Positions 1 to 7,880 of a stretch of DNA of 64,000 nt are shown piece by piece. Positions within the stretch are counted from its first letter, which is position 1. Each line of letters begins with the position of its first letter. Origin of the DNA: VRUE01 sp963774405 (GTDB taxonomy: Bacteria > Actinomycetota > Thermoleophilia > Solirubrobacterales > 70-9); the NCBI GenBank assembly GCA_963774405.1, contig CAVZEV010000013.1, positions 62,001 through 126,000 on the forward strand. The letters are read 5' to 3'. The translations under genes and the position numbers were made by a program. The notes under the pieces were generated by a model. It saw nothing but the letters and a program-made list of their open reading frames with translations. It was not told the origin of the DNA and ran no database searches.

Positions 1-97
1 CAAATACGACTCGCTCGACGCCCCTGAGCTCGGTCCCCTGCTCGAGGCCGCCCGCCGCCGCTTCGGCGCCGGCGCCGCCGACCCGATACCACTCTGA
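1..97 (+). CDS. C-terminal end of an upstream gene (possibly recG)
   Basis: An open frame from base 2 runs to a TGA at 95-97 and encodes a C-terminal tail containing LDAPELGPLLEAARRRFG. Only about 31 residues are visible, so the family cannot be read from sequence. RecG commonly lies directly upstream of rsmD-coaD, and a helical tail like this would fit it; that is inference from gene order only. The next gene starts 2 bp after the stop. Confidence 0.35.
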   Translation, partial: KYDSLDAPELGPLLEAARRRFGAGAADPIPL

Positions 98-99
98 TC

Positions 100-642
100 A
101 TGAGGGTCATTGCGGGCGATTTCAAAGGGCAGCAACTGGTCGCGCCGCGTGGGTGGAAGGTGCGGCCGACCTCCGACCGGGCCCGGGAGGCGATCTTCTC
201 CGTGCTCGGCGAACGCGTCGAGCGCGCCCGCGTGCTCGACCTCTACTGCGGCACCGGGGCGCTGGCGATCGAGGCGCTCTCGCGCGGCGCCGCGCGGGCC
301 ACGCTCGTAGACAGGGACACTCGCGCCGCGCTTGGCAACGTCGAGCGGCTCGGTCTCGGCGAGCGGGTCGAGTTGGTCCGCGCCGACGTCTCGCGCTGGT
401 TGGCGCAGCGCGAGAGCGGGGAGGAGCCCGTCTTCGACCTCGTCTTCGTCGACGCCCCTTATAGACTCGCCGACCGCGTGGGGCAGGAACTCGACAGCCG
501 GCTGCCAGGACTCCTCGCCGAGGGGGGTCGGGCGATAGTCGAGAGCGGCGCGCGCCGGCCCCTTCGCATCGACTCTCTGCCGCGCCTGCGCCAGCGCCGC
601 TACGGCGCCGCCGACGTCTCGATCTACGGGAACGCCGCCTGA
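100..642 (+). CDS. rsmD: 16S rRNA (guanine966-N2)-methyltransferase RsmD
   Basis: This 180-residue protein is an SAM-dependent methyltransferase of usual RsmD length that modifies G966 of 16S rRNA during 30S assembly. Visible features are the N-terminal MRVIAGDFKGQQL, the RPTSDRAREAIFSVL segment, the SAM-binding loop LDLYCGTGALAIEALSRGA (about residues 46-64), and the catalytic-loop motif VFVDAPYRL, which is DAPY rather than the more common DPPY. The TGA overlaps the coaD ATG (TGATG), indicating translational coupling. The rsmD-coaD pair is conserved across bacteria. Confidence 0.93.
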   Translation: MRVIAGDFKGQQLVAPRGWKVRPTSDRAREAIFSVLGERVERARVLDLYCGTGALAIEALSRGAARATLVDRDTRAALGNVERLGLGERVELVRADVSRWLAQRESGEEPVFDLVFVDAPYRLADRVGQELDSRLPGLLAEGGRAIVESGARRPLRIDSLPRLRQRRYGAADVSIYGNAA

Positions 643-1146
643 TGGCCGAGCAGCGCGACGGCACCGTCGTCTGTCCGGGCAGCTACGACCCGGTCACCAA
701 CGGCCACATCGACATCATCACCCGCACCTCCGCACGTCTTCGAGCGCGTCGTCGTCGGCGTCGTCAACAACCCGATGCGCAAGGACAAGACGCTCTTCAC
801 CGCCGAGGAGCGCCGTGACCTGATCGAAGAAGCGACCGCCGAGCTCGGCAACGTCGAGGTGCGGATCTTCTCCAACCTGCTGGTCGAGTTCGCCCGGGAA
901 TCGGGCGCCCGGGCGATCGTCAAGGGGCTGCGGGCGATCTCCGACTTCGAGTACGAGTTCGAGATGGCCCAGCTCAACCGCAAGCTCGACCCCGGGATCG
1001 AGAGCATCTACATGATCGCCTCGCCGCAGTACAGCTTCCTTTCCTCGACCGGGGTGAAGGAAATGGCGACCTTCGGCGGCGACGTCTCCGACCTGGTTCC
1101 CGGCCCAGTTGCCGCCGCGATGACGCAACGCCTGGCCGACAGGTAG
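642..1146 (+). CDS. coaD: Phosphopantetheine adenylyltransferase CoaD (frameshifted in this sequence)
   Basis: CoaD transfers AMP to 4'-phosphopantetheine, the penultimate step of coenzyme A synthesis. The N-terminus (CPGSYDPVTNGHIDIITR, with the T/HxGH nucleotidyltransferase motif as TNGH) is in the frame starting at 642. The rest (VNNPMRKDKTLFTAEERRDL, GLRAISDFEYEFEMA, and FLSSTGVKEMATFGGDVS with its SSTxVKE motif) is in another frame. The switch falls near 731-737 and needs a single-base change. The corrected protein is about 168 aa, normal for the family. Because the enzyme is normally essential, a sequencing or assembly error is more likely than true inactivation. Confidence 0.9.
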
Positions 1147-1249
1147 GCTTTCCGGCGCGGCGCAGAGTGGGCGAGAGCTTGCAAAAAGCCGAGGAAATAA
1201 CCGCTTCTTCACCGAAGATGCCTCTGACACGTAGGCTTACGACCTCCTG

Positions 1250-1735
1250 ATGGACGTTCTCGTTCTCATAGACAAGCTCGACGATGTGGTGCACAACGCC
1301 CGGCCGGTGCCGCTCACCGACCAGGTTCGTGTCGATCGCGAGGAGATCTACGACCTGCTCGACCAGATGCGGGCGACGATCCCCGAGGAGATCAAGCAGG
1401 CGCGCTGGATCGTCAAGGAGCGCCAGGAGATGCTGGCCGAGGCCAAGCGCGAGGCCGAGCGGATCGTGCGCGAGGCGCGCGAGCAGCAGGCCCGCCTGAT
1501 CTCCGACGAGGAGGTCACCAAGCAGGCCGAGCGGGCGGCCGATGAGATCGTCGAGGACGCGCGGGCGCGCGAGCGGGAGATTCGTTTGGGCGCCGAGGAT
1601 TACGCCGACGAGATTCTCAACACGCTCGAGGTCAATCTTCAGAAGTTCCTCGCTGCGGTGCAGCGGGGCAGGGATCGGCTGGCTGGTCGGGATGAAGAGC
1701 AGCAGCCGGTGCCTGATCTGGACGAGCAGGAGTAG
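1250..1735 (+). CDS. SepIVA/DivIVA-like coiled-coil protein
   Basis: A 161-residue, highly charged, almost entirely helical protein. The N-terminal part (LIDKLDDVVHNARPVPLTDQ, then YDLLDQMRATIPEEIKQA) resembles the start of mycobacterial SepIVA, a DivIVA-family cell-division protein. A long E/A/R-rich coiled coil follows (about residues 58-150). In mycobacteria, a SepIVA gene lies in the same place between coaD and the DUF177/rpmF genes, which supports the call. Similar proteins are often mislabelled as ATP synthase subunit b, but there is no membrane anchor here. Confidence 0.6.
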   Translation: MDVLVLIDKLDDVVHNARPVPLTDQVRVDREEIYDLLDQMRATIPEEIKQARWIVKERQEMLAEAKREAERIVREAREQQARLISDEEVTKQAERAADEIVEDARAREREIRLGAEDYADEILNTLEVNLQKFLAAVQRGRDRLAGRDEEQQPVPDLDEQE

Positions 1736-1750
1736 GCGGGCGGGAGGGTC

Positions 1751-1806
1751 GAGCCCCTCCCAAAACGCTCGGCAGGAGCCTCGCTTGAGTGTTTTGGGAG
1801 GGGCTC
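1751..1806. repeat. Intergenic palindromic repeat, copy 1
   Basis: Inverted repeat with arms GAGCCCCTCCCAAAAC and GTTTTGGGAGGGGCTC around a 24-nt centre. The core recurs almost unchanged at 2940-2990. It lies between convergent genes and may act as a bidirectional terminator, but there is no T-run, and the conservation of the centre as well as the arms argues for a dispersed REP-like repeat. Confidence 0.7.
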
Positions 1807-1844
1807 ACCCTCCCGCTCATCTCAAGCTCAAGCTTCTCGGCTGA

Positions 1845-2338
1845 TTAGTAGGTGGCTGAAAGGACGGCTAGGTCTTCGGCTTGCCAGGTGATTTGGCCGG
1901 CGGTCCACTCGGTCAGCTTCTTTAGCTGCTCTGAATCGAAGGCATCTGCGATTACGAAGGAGCGGGACTGCTCCTTTACTCGGCGGCAGAGGGCGTGGAG
2001 TTGGTCGTCGGTCAGATCGGCTGTTGCGAGGACGGAGATGACGAGGTCCCAAGGGCCGTCGGGGAGGGGGTCCTCCATGCGGGCGAGTTGGACGTCGTCG
2101 TAGGTTTGGCGGGCGCGGAAGACCATGTCGGGGCTGGCGTCGAGGCCGATTACCCAGGCGTCGGGGTGGGCCTCGATCAGGCGGCGGGTGGTCTCTCCGG
2201 TGCCCATGCCGAGCTCGAGCACGCGCTCGGGGGGAACGGGATCGCGGCGATCGCCTGTTCCTGCAGCTCGTCGTAGCGGGGGACCTGGGCGCGGATCCGC
2301 TCCAGGTAGACCTCGGGTGTCCAGTCCAATTGACCCAT
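1845..2338 (-). CDS. Class I SAM-dependent methyltransferase (frameshifted in this sequence)
   Basis: The N-terminal part (MGQLDWTPEVYLERIRAQVP, then YDELQEQAIAAIP) and the SAM-binding part (PERVLELGMGTGETTRRLI, motif I; WVIGLDASPDMVF, motif II) are in different frames. The shift lies near 2229-2245, in or beside a run of six Gs. Corrected, it is a small methyltransferase of about 165 aa. The substrate cannot be inferred. It is divergent from the DUF177 gene. The frameshift may be a homopolymer sequencing error. Confidence 0.7.
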
Positions 2339-2397
2339 TCCGTAATCTCGTTGGGGAGGGCTCATCGTACGGCCGGCCGAAGCGGAGGGAGCACCCA

Positions 2398-2916
2398 ATG
2401 GCGCACGCATCGACGATCATCGATCTCGCACGGCTCTCGCTGTCGCATGGCGAGGGGCGCCGGCTCGACCTCGCGGTCGACCTCGAGCCACTGGAGCTGG
2501 CCGGGCAGGCCTACGTCTCACCCGACTCGGTTCCCGTCCGCCTCGACGTCTCGCGGCCCAGCGGCGGCTACGCCTTCCGCATGCGCTTCCCGGTGCGGAT
2601 CGAGGGGCCCTGCATGCGCTGCCTCGGGGACGCGTTGCTCGAGGCCGAGGTGGACGCGCGCGAGGTGGCGCAGGACAACACCGAGGACGAGGAGCTGCTC
2701 AGTCCCTATGTGGTCGACGACGAGCTTGACCTGGGGCGCTGGGCGCACGACGCGGCGGTGCTGGCGATTCCGACGCAGTTCCTCTGTCGGCCCGACTGCG
2801 CCGGGCTCTGCCCGGTTTGTGGGGAGTCGCTCAATGACGCCGATGCGGGGGAGCACGAACACGAGAGTGAGCCGGATCCTCGGTGGGAGAAGCTGAAGGA
2901 GTTGGAGCTCGAGTAG
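2398..2916 (+). CDS. YceD/DUF177 family metal-binding protein
   Basis: This 172-residue protein is the DUF177 (YceD) homologue that typically precedes rpmF. It has the cysteine pairs of the bacterial family: GPCMRCLGD in the middle and CRPDCAGLCPVCGESL near the C-terminus, probably a zinc site. A strong GGAGGGAG ribosome binding site precedes the ATG. Family members are linked to 23S rRNA accumulation and ribosome biogenesis; the exact role here is unknown. A palindromic repeat separates it from rpmF. Confidence 0.88.
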   Translation: MAHASTIIDLARLSLSHGEGRRLDLAVDLEPLELAGQAYVSPDSVPVRLDVSRPSGGYAFRMRFPVRIEGPCMRCLGDALLEAEVDAREVAQDNTEDEELLSPYVVDDELDLGRWAHDAAVLAIPTQFLCRPDCAGLCPVCGESLNDADAGEHEHESEPDPRWEKLKELELE

Positions 2917-2930
2917 GTGGCTGGTGGGGA

Positions 2931-3001
2931 GGGCCGGGCGCCCCTCCCAAAACGCTCGGCAGGAGCCTCGCTGGAGTGTTTTGGGAGGGGCGCCCCGGCC
3001 C
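2931..3001. repeat. Intergenic palindromic repeat, copy 2
   Basis: Long inverted repeat with arms GGGCCGGGCGCCCCTCCC and its near-complement, enclosing the same core as the copy at 1751-1806, including the centre GCTCGGCAGGAGCCTCGCT. It lies between DUF177 and rpmF. The outer GC arms differ from copy 1 while the core is conserved, as expected of a mobile or REP-type repeat that has acquired locus-specific flanks. Confidence 0.7.
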
Positions 3002-3030
3002 TCTCGCGACCCGCTACCATCTCGCGACCT

Positions 3031-3246
3031 ATGGCGGTTCCTAAGAAGAGAACTTCTAGTGCGCGGCGGGATAAGCGGCGGGCTAATCACAAAGCTGGCA
3101 AGGCGCGGTTGAACCGTTGCCCCCGTTGTCACAGCCCGCGGTTGCCGCACAGGGTTTGTCCCACCTGCGGTACCTACGCCGGGCGTGAGGTCATCAAACA
3201 GCCGATCGTTGAGCCGACGGCTGCTTCGCCTGACGCTGCTGAGTAG
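3031..3246 (+). CDS. rpmF: 50S ribosomal protein L32
   Basis: A 71-residue protein beginning MAVPKKRTSSARRDKRRA, the L32 signature, followed by the zinc-ribbon cysteines CPRCHSP and CPTCGTY, so this is the zinc-binding (C+) form. It has a short acidic tail. ATG 3031 gives the canonical MAVPKK start; the frame is open further upstream through the repeat, but that part is not coding-like. It is followed 2 bp later by plsX, the classical rpmF-plsX arrangement. Confidence 0.97.
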   Translation: MAVPKKRTSSARRDKRRANHKAGKARLNRCPRCHSPRLPHRVCPTCGTYAGREVIKQPIVEPTAASPDAAE

Positions 3247-3248
3247 CG

Positions 3249-4280
3249 ATGCCTGAGGGCATCACGGTCGCCCTTGATGGTTTTGGGGCGGAGCAGGGTT
3301 TCGGGGTGCTTGCGGAGGGCGCGCGGGCGGCTGCGGCTGATGGGATTCGGTTGCGGGTGTTCGGGCCGGCGGAGGAGGTTGGCCTCGATGGGGTCGATGG
3401 GATCGAGGTCGTGCCGACGAGTGAGTCGATCGGCAATGAGGAGGATGCGGTCACGGCAGTGCGGGCGAAGAAGGAGGCCTCGGTCGTTCGCGCCGCTGCT
3501 GACGTCGCTGCGGGGCGATCGGCGGCGCTGGCCAGCCACGGGTCGACCGGGGCGACGATGGCGGCGGCGACCTTTGGCTTGCGCAGGCTCAAAGGTGTGC
3601 AGCGGCCCGCCCTCGCCGTGCAGCTCCCCGTGCCCGGCAAGCCGGTCCTCTTCCTCGACGTCGGCGCCAACGTCGAGGTGCGGGCTCAGCACCTGGTGCA
3701 GTTCGCCTTTCTCGGTGCTGCCTTCAGCGCGGCGGTGCTTGGGGTCGGGCGGCCGCGGGTCGGGTTGCTTTCGGTCGGTGAGGAGGCGGGCAAGGGGCGC
3801 GAGGAGGTGGTGGCGGCCAACGAGGCGCTCGCCGCCGCCAAGGGGATCGATTTCGTCGGCAACGTCGAGGGACGCGACCTGCCGGCAGATGTGGCCGACG
3901 TGGTCGTCACCGACGGCTTCACCGGCAACGTCTCCTTGAAGCTGATGGAGGGGACGGCGAAGGCGGTGACCGGGGCGATCCGCGGTGCCGCCCGCTCCAA
4001 CCCGCTGGCTGCCCTCGGCGGCCTCCTGATGCGCCCCGCCCTCGGCGGCCTGCGGCGCGAGCTGCACCCCGACAGCACCGGCGGCGCGATCCTGCTCGGG
4101 CTGCGCGGGATCGCGGTCGTCGGCCACGGCAGCGCCGGAGCCGACGGGATCGCCAACGCGATCCGCCTCGCTGCCCGCTGTGTCGAGGTCGACGCCGTCG
4201 GCCGCACCGCGGCGCTGCTGCACGAGGGCGGCGCCGGCCGTGGCGCGCTCGCCGAGCGTGACGGGGCCGACGGGGCGTGA
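3249..4280 (+). CDS. plsX: Phosphate acyltransferase PlsX
   Basis: PlsX converts acyl-ACP to acyl-phosphate for phospholipid synthesis. The 343-residue protein shows the family segments VALDGFGAEQG at the N-terminus, ASHGSTGATMAAA, LFLDVGANVEV, VGNVEGRD and VVTDGFTGNVSLKLMEG. It lies in the rpmF-plsX-acpP-rnc block, with the acyl carrier protein gene immediately downstream supplying the substrate carrier. Length is typical. Confidence 0.95.
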   Translation: MPEGITVALDGFGAEQGFGVLAEGARAAAADGIRLRVFGPAEEVGLDGVDGIEVVPTSESIGNEEDAVTAVRAKKEASVVRAAADVAAGRSAALASHGSTGATMAAATFGLRRLKGVQRPALAVQLPVPGKPVLFLDVGANVEVRAQHLVQFAFLGAAFSAAVLGVGRPRVGLLSVGEEAGKGREEVVAANEALAAAKGIDFVGNVEGRDLPADVADVVVTDGFTGNVSLKLMEGTAKAVTGAIRGAARSNPLAALGGLLMRPALGGLRRELHPDSTGGAILLGLRGIAVVGHGSAGADGIANAIRLAARCVEVDAVGRTAALLHEGGAGRGALAERDGADGA

Positions 4281-4296
4281 TAGGAACCCAACGACG

Positions 4297-4542
4297 ATGA
4301 GCCGCGAGGAAGTCCTCACCCTGGTCCGCAACCACCTCGCCGAGGAGCTCGAGCTGGATGCGGGCAAGATCGGCGAGGCGAGCCGCTTCAAGGAGGACCT
4401 CGACGCCGACTCGCTCGACCTCTACGAGCTGGTGATGGAGCTGGAGGACACCTACGGGATCTCCGTCTCCGAGGAGCAGGCGGCCAGGATCGCGACCGTC
4501 GGCGACGCTGTCGACTTCGTGCTCGAGCACGCGCCGGCGTGA
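4297..4542 (+). CDS. acpP: Acyl carrier protein
   Basis: An 81-residue acidic four-helix protein with the phosphopantetheine attachment motif DADSLDLYELVMELE; the Ser of DSL carries the 4'-phosphopantetheine arm. ATG 4297 gives the normal ACP length; an open frame upstream (from 4180) is an overlap with plsX. The stop overlaps the GTG start of rnc at 4539. Confidence 0.95.
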   Translation: MSREEVLTLVRNHLAEELELDAGKIGEASRFKEDLDADSLDLYELVMELEDTYGISVSEEQAARIATVGDAVDFVLEHAPA

Positions 4543-5216
4543 GCGAGGAGACCCTCGCCGAGCTGATCGCCGCATTGCCGGACGACCTGCGCTGCGAGGC
4601 GCTGACCCACTCGTCCTGGACCGATGTTCGCACCGCCTCCTATGAGCGCTTCGCCTACCTGGGCGACAGCGTGCTCGCCCTGGCCGTCGCCCGCGGCCTG
4701 ATCGAGCGCTTCCCCGACGTCGACGCCGGCGGCCTGACCAAGATCCACAACCAGGCGGTCAGCGGCGTCTCCTGCGCCGAGGTCGGCCGCGAGCTCGGCG
4801 TGGCCGAGATGCTGCGCGCCAACGAGCCCGAGGAGATGCCGGTGGGGATTCCCGCCGAGGTCCTGCTCAGCGGCGAGCGACCGCTGCCGGAGGCGACCGA
4901 GGCGCTGATCGGGGCCTGCTTCCTCGCCTTCGGCTTCGACCGGGTCGCCGCCGCCGTTGCCCTCGCCTTCGAGCCGCGGGTCGAGCACGCGGCCGAGACG
5001 CGGATCGACTTCAAGTCGGCGCTGCAGGAGTTACTGGCGCGGCGCCGCTCGGTCGTAAGCTACGAGGTGACCGCGGAATCCGGGCCGGCGCACCGGCGCA
5101 AGTTCGAGGTGGCGGCGGTCGTCGACTCCGAGCAGGTCGGAGAAGGGAAGGGACGGAGCAAGAAGGCGGCCGAGCAGGCCGCCGCCGAGCAGGCGCTGAA
5201 ACGGCTTGGGGGCTGA
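4539..5216 (+). CDS. rnc: Ribonuclease III (atypical active-site residues)
   Basis: A 225-residue protein with an N-terminal RNase III domain and a C-terminal dsRNA-binding domain (DFKSALQELLARR through SKKAAEQAAAEQALKRLG). The signature helix reads YERFAYLGDSVLALA, so the second glutamate of the usual ERLEFLGD is alanine. The second metal-site motif reads PEATEALIGA, with Glu in place of the usual Asp but the following catalytic Glu kept. It overlaps acpP by 4 nt and precedes smc, the conserved rnc-smc-ftsY order. It should cleave dsRNA in rRNA precursors if the altered site is active. Confidence 0.9.
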   Translation: MSEETLAELIAALPDDLRCEALTHSSWTDVRTASYERFAYLGDSVLALAVARGLIERFPDVDAGGLTKIHNQAVSGVSCAEVGRELGVAEMLRANEPEEMPVGIPAEVLLSGERPLPEATEALIGACFLAFGFDRVAAAVALAFEPRVEHAAETRIDFKSALQELLARRRSVVSYEVTAESGPAHRRKFEVAAVVDSEQVGEGKGRSKKAAEQAAAEQALKRLGG

Positions 5217-5292
5217 GTTTGCCGATCGCGTCCGACGCGCTCGCGAGGCTAGGCAGCCGAGGGTCGAGGGACCGGTTCCAGAGGGATAACGC

Positions 5293-7761
5293 ATGTATCT
5301 GAGATCAATCGAGATGAAGGGGTTCAAGTCGTTCCCCGAGCGGGCGAGGCTGGAGTTCTCGCCCGGCGTCAGCGTGATCGTCGGCCCCAACGGCTCGGGC
5401 AAGTCGAACATCACCGACGCGGTGCTCTGGGCGCTGGGCGAGCAGAGCCCGGGCGCGATCCGCGGCGCCTCGATGCAGGACGTGATCTCGGCCGGCGGCA
5501 AGGGCGTGGGACAACGGCGCCTGGCCGAAGTCGAGGTGACGATCGACAACTCCGAGGGCCGCGCCGCCACCGAGCTCTCCGAGATCGCGGTCAAGCGCAC
5601 GCTCGACCGCTCGGGCGAGGGCAGCTACCGCCTCAACGGCGCCCGTTGCCGCCTCGTCGACGTCACCGAGGTGCTCTCCGACACCAACCTCGGTCGCGAG
5701 ATGCACTCGGTGATCAGCCAGGGCCGGGTCGAGTCGATCATCCACTCCAAACCGCGCGAACGGCGCCTGCTGATCGAGGAGGCGGCCGGTCTCGGCAAGC
5801 ACCGCAAGCGCCGCCGCCGCGCCGAGCTGAAGCTGCGCGCCGCCCGCGACAACCTCGATCGCGCCCTCGACCTCGAGCGCGAGGCGCGGGCCCGCCTGCG
5901 GCCGTTGAAGCGCCAGGCGCAGGCGGCCGAGCTGGGCGCCCGGATCGAGCGCGAGGAGCTCGGCCTGCGCGGGCAGCTGGTCGCCGAGGAGCTGCGCTTC
6001 GGCGCCGACCGTGCCGCGGCGGCGGAGAAGGCCGCGGCGGAGGCCCGTGCCCAGCGCGCCGTGCTGGAGAAGAACCTCGCCGAGGTGAGCGCCAAGCGCC
6101 GCGCCGCCGAGGAGCGCTTCGCCGCCCGCGACCGCGAGCGCACCCAGGCCTGGGGCCTGCTGACCAAGCTGCGCGGCGAGCAGCAGCGGATCGCGATTCG
6201 CGCCACCGGCCTCGCCGACCGCGAGGGCGACATCGGCGCCCGTCTCGATGCGCTGCGCAGCGAGCTCGGCCCGCTGACGCTCGACGTCGGCGCCGGCGCG
6301 GCGCCCGGCGAACGGGCGCGCAAGCTCGAGGAGGAGTTGAACGAGATCGACGCCGGCCTCTCGAGCGCCGCCGAGGGTCTCGCCAAGGCACGCCTGGCCG
6401 ACGCCAGCGAGTCGGCCCGCGAGACGGCGCTCGGGGCGGTCCAGAGCGGCGCCGAGCGCGCCTCGCGCCACGCCCGCCGGGCCGAGGGCCTGCTCGGCGA
6501 GCGTGCCCGCGAGGTGCTGCGCAAGCGCCTCGCCGGCGGCGAGGAGCTGCTCGACGACGTGCGCGCCGCCGCCGCGGCGGCGAGCGCCGCCGAGACGGCG
6601 ATCCGGGTCCGGGTCGAGCGGATCGAGGGGCGTGTAGTCGGCGGCGAGGGCGACGGCGACGAGATCGCCGAGGAGATGCGCGCCTGCTCGCAGCGCGAGT
6701 ACGAGCTGCAGGCGGAGATGACGAAGGCCTCGGACCGACTCACCGAAGTCGAGGTCGAGGCAGCTCACCTCAGCGACCGCCGCGCCGAGGCGGCCAAGGA
6801 GCTGGCGACGATCGCCGAGCGTCTCGGCGAGGAGGTCGAGCCGGCGACGGAGGCCCTCAGCGACGAGGCCCGCGCCGAGATCGACCGCCGGCTCGAGCGG
6901 CTCGAGCGGCGGCGCGCTCAGATCGGCCCGGTCAACCCGCTGGCCGAGCAGGAGTACGAGGAGGCTCGCGAGCACGTCGAGTCGCTGCAGGCCCAGCGCG
7001 AGGACACCGAGCGGGGGATGCGCGAGCTGGAGGCGCTGATCCGCGACATCGACAACGAGATCGAGCGCGCCTTCGAGCAGACCTTCGAGGCGACGGCGAA
7101 GAACTTCGAGGAGATGGTCGAGCACCTCTTCCCCGGTGGTCGCGGCCGCCTGCGCCGGGTCACCCTGCGCGCCGTACCCGACGCCGAGGAGGGTGAGGCG
7201 GCGACGGAGGATGCGGCCGGGGAGGACGAGGAGGCCGAGGAGCAGCGCGAGGAGTTCGGGGTCGAGATCGAGGTCACCCCGGCCGGCAAGTCGACCCGCA
7301 AGCTCTCGCTGCTCTCCGGCGGCGAGAAGTCGCTGGTCGCGATCGCCTTCGTCTTCGCCGTCTTCCTCGCCCGGCCCTGCCCCTTCTACATCCTCGACGA
7401 GGTCGAGGCCGCCCTTGACGACGCCAACATCGACCGCTTCCTGCAGTTGGTGCGCCGCTTCTCCGATCGCGCCCAGTTCGTCATCGTCACCCACCAGAAA
7501 CGCACGATGGACGCCGCCGATGTGCTCTACGGGGTCAGCATGGGCGGCGACGGCATCACCAAGGTGGTCTCCCGTCGCCTGCCGCGCGAAGTGGCCGAGG
7601 ACGACGGCGAGGTCGAGGCGGTCGAGGCCGCCGCCCCGCCCCCTTTCGCCGGCATGGCCGAGGAGGAGCCGGGTGAGGACGCCGAGGAATCGGCGTCGCC
7701 CGGCCTGATCGGCGAGCAATCACCCGCCCCGACGCCGCGCGCCCGCAGCGAAGCCGCCTGA
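5293..7761 (+). CDS. smc: Chromosome segregation protein SMC, short form without a recognisable hinge
   Basis: The N-terminal ATPase half is canonical (MYLRSIEMKGFKSF, Walker A GPNGSGKSN, QGRVESIIHSKPRERR). The C-terminal half is also canonical (signature KLSLLSGGEKSLVAIAF, Walker B FYILDEVEAALDD, D-loop, and switch histidine in FVIVTHQK). At 822 residues it is some 350 shorter than usual SMC (about 1180). The middle (residues 170-640) is continuous A/E/R coiled coil with no globular hinge visible. An acidic insert (DEEAEEQREE) precedes the C-motif. It lies between rnc and ftsY, where smc is expected. No frameshift is evident, so the short form appears real. Confidence 0.88.
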   Translation: MYLRSIEMKGFKSFPERARLEFSPGVSVIVGPNGSGKSNITDAVLWALGEQSPGAIRGASMQDVISAGGKGVGQRRLAEVEVTIDNSEGRAATELSEIAVKRTLDRSGEGSYRLNGARCRLVDVTEVLSDTNLGREMHSVISQGRVESIIHSKPRERRLLIEEAAGLGKHRKRRRRAELKLRAARDNLDRALDLEREARARLRPLKRQAQAAELGARIEREELGLRGQLVAEELRFGADRAAAAEKAAAEARAQRAVLEKNLAEVSAKRRAAEERFAARDRERTQAWGLLTKLRGEQQRIAIRATGLADREGDIGARLDALRSELGPLTLDVGAGAAPGERARKLEEELNEIDAGLSSAAEGLAKARLADASESARETALGAVQSGAERASRHARRAEGLLGERAREVLRKRLAGGEELLDDVRAAAAAASAAETAIRVRVERIEGRVVGGEGDGDEIAEEMRACSQREYELQAEMTKASDRLTEVEVEAAHLSDRRAEAAKELATIAERLGEEVEPATEALSDEARAEIDRRLERLERRRAQIGPVNPLAEQEYEEAREHVESLQAQREDTERGMRELEALIRDIDNEIERAFEQTFEATAKNFEEMVEHLFPGGRGRLRRVTLRAVPDAEEGEAATEDAAGEDEEAEEQREEFGVEIEVTPAGKSTRKLSLLSGGEKSLVAIAFVFAVFLARPCPFYILDEVEAALDDANIDRFLQLVRRFSDRAQFVIVTHQKRTMDAADVLYGVSMGGDGITKVVSRRLPREVAEDDGEVEAVEAAAPPPFAGMAEEEPGEDAEESASPGLIGEQSPAPTPRARSEAA

Positions 7762-7880
7762 TTCGCCCTCCCTTCTGTGCGCATAGCGCACGAAACGGAG
7801 TTCGCTTCTCTTAAAGGAAACAGAACGTTCAAGCAGGCCGCCGCCCTCTACGCTGTCTTTGGAGAAGCTAAGGAGGGAAT

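Noticed and set aside
5305..7719. An 804-residue minus-strand frame opposite smc
   Set aside because: It is a high-GC shadow of the smc codons, low in complexity and without domains. Similar shadows opposite comM, ilvD and EF-G were rejected for the same reason.
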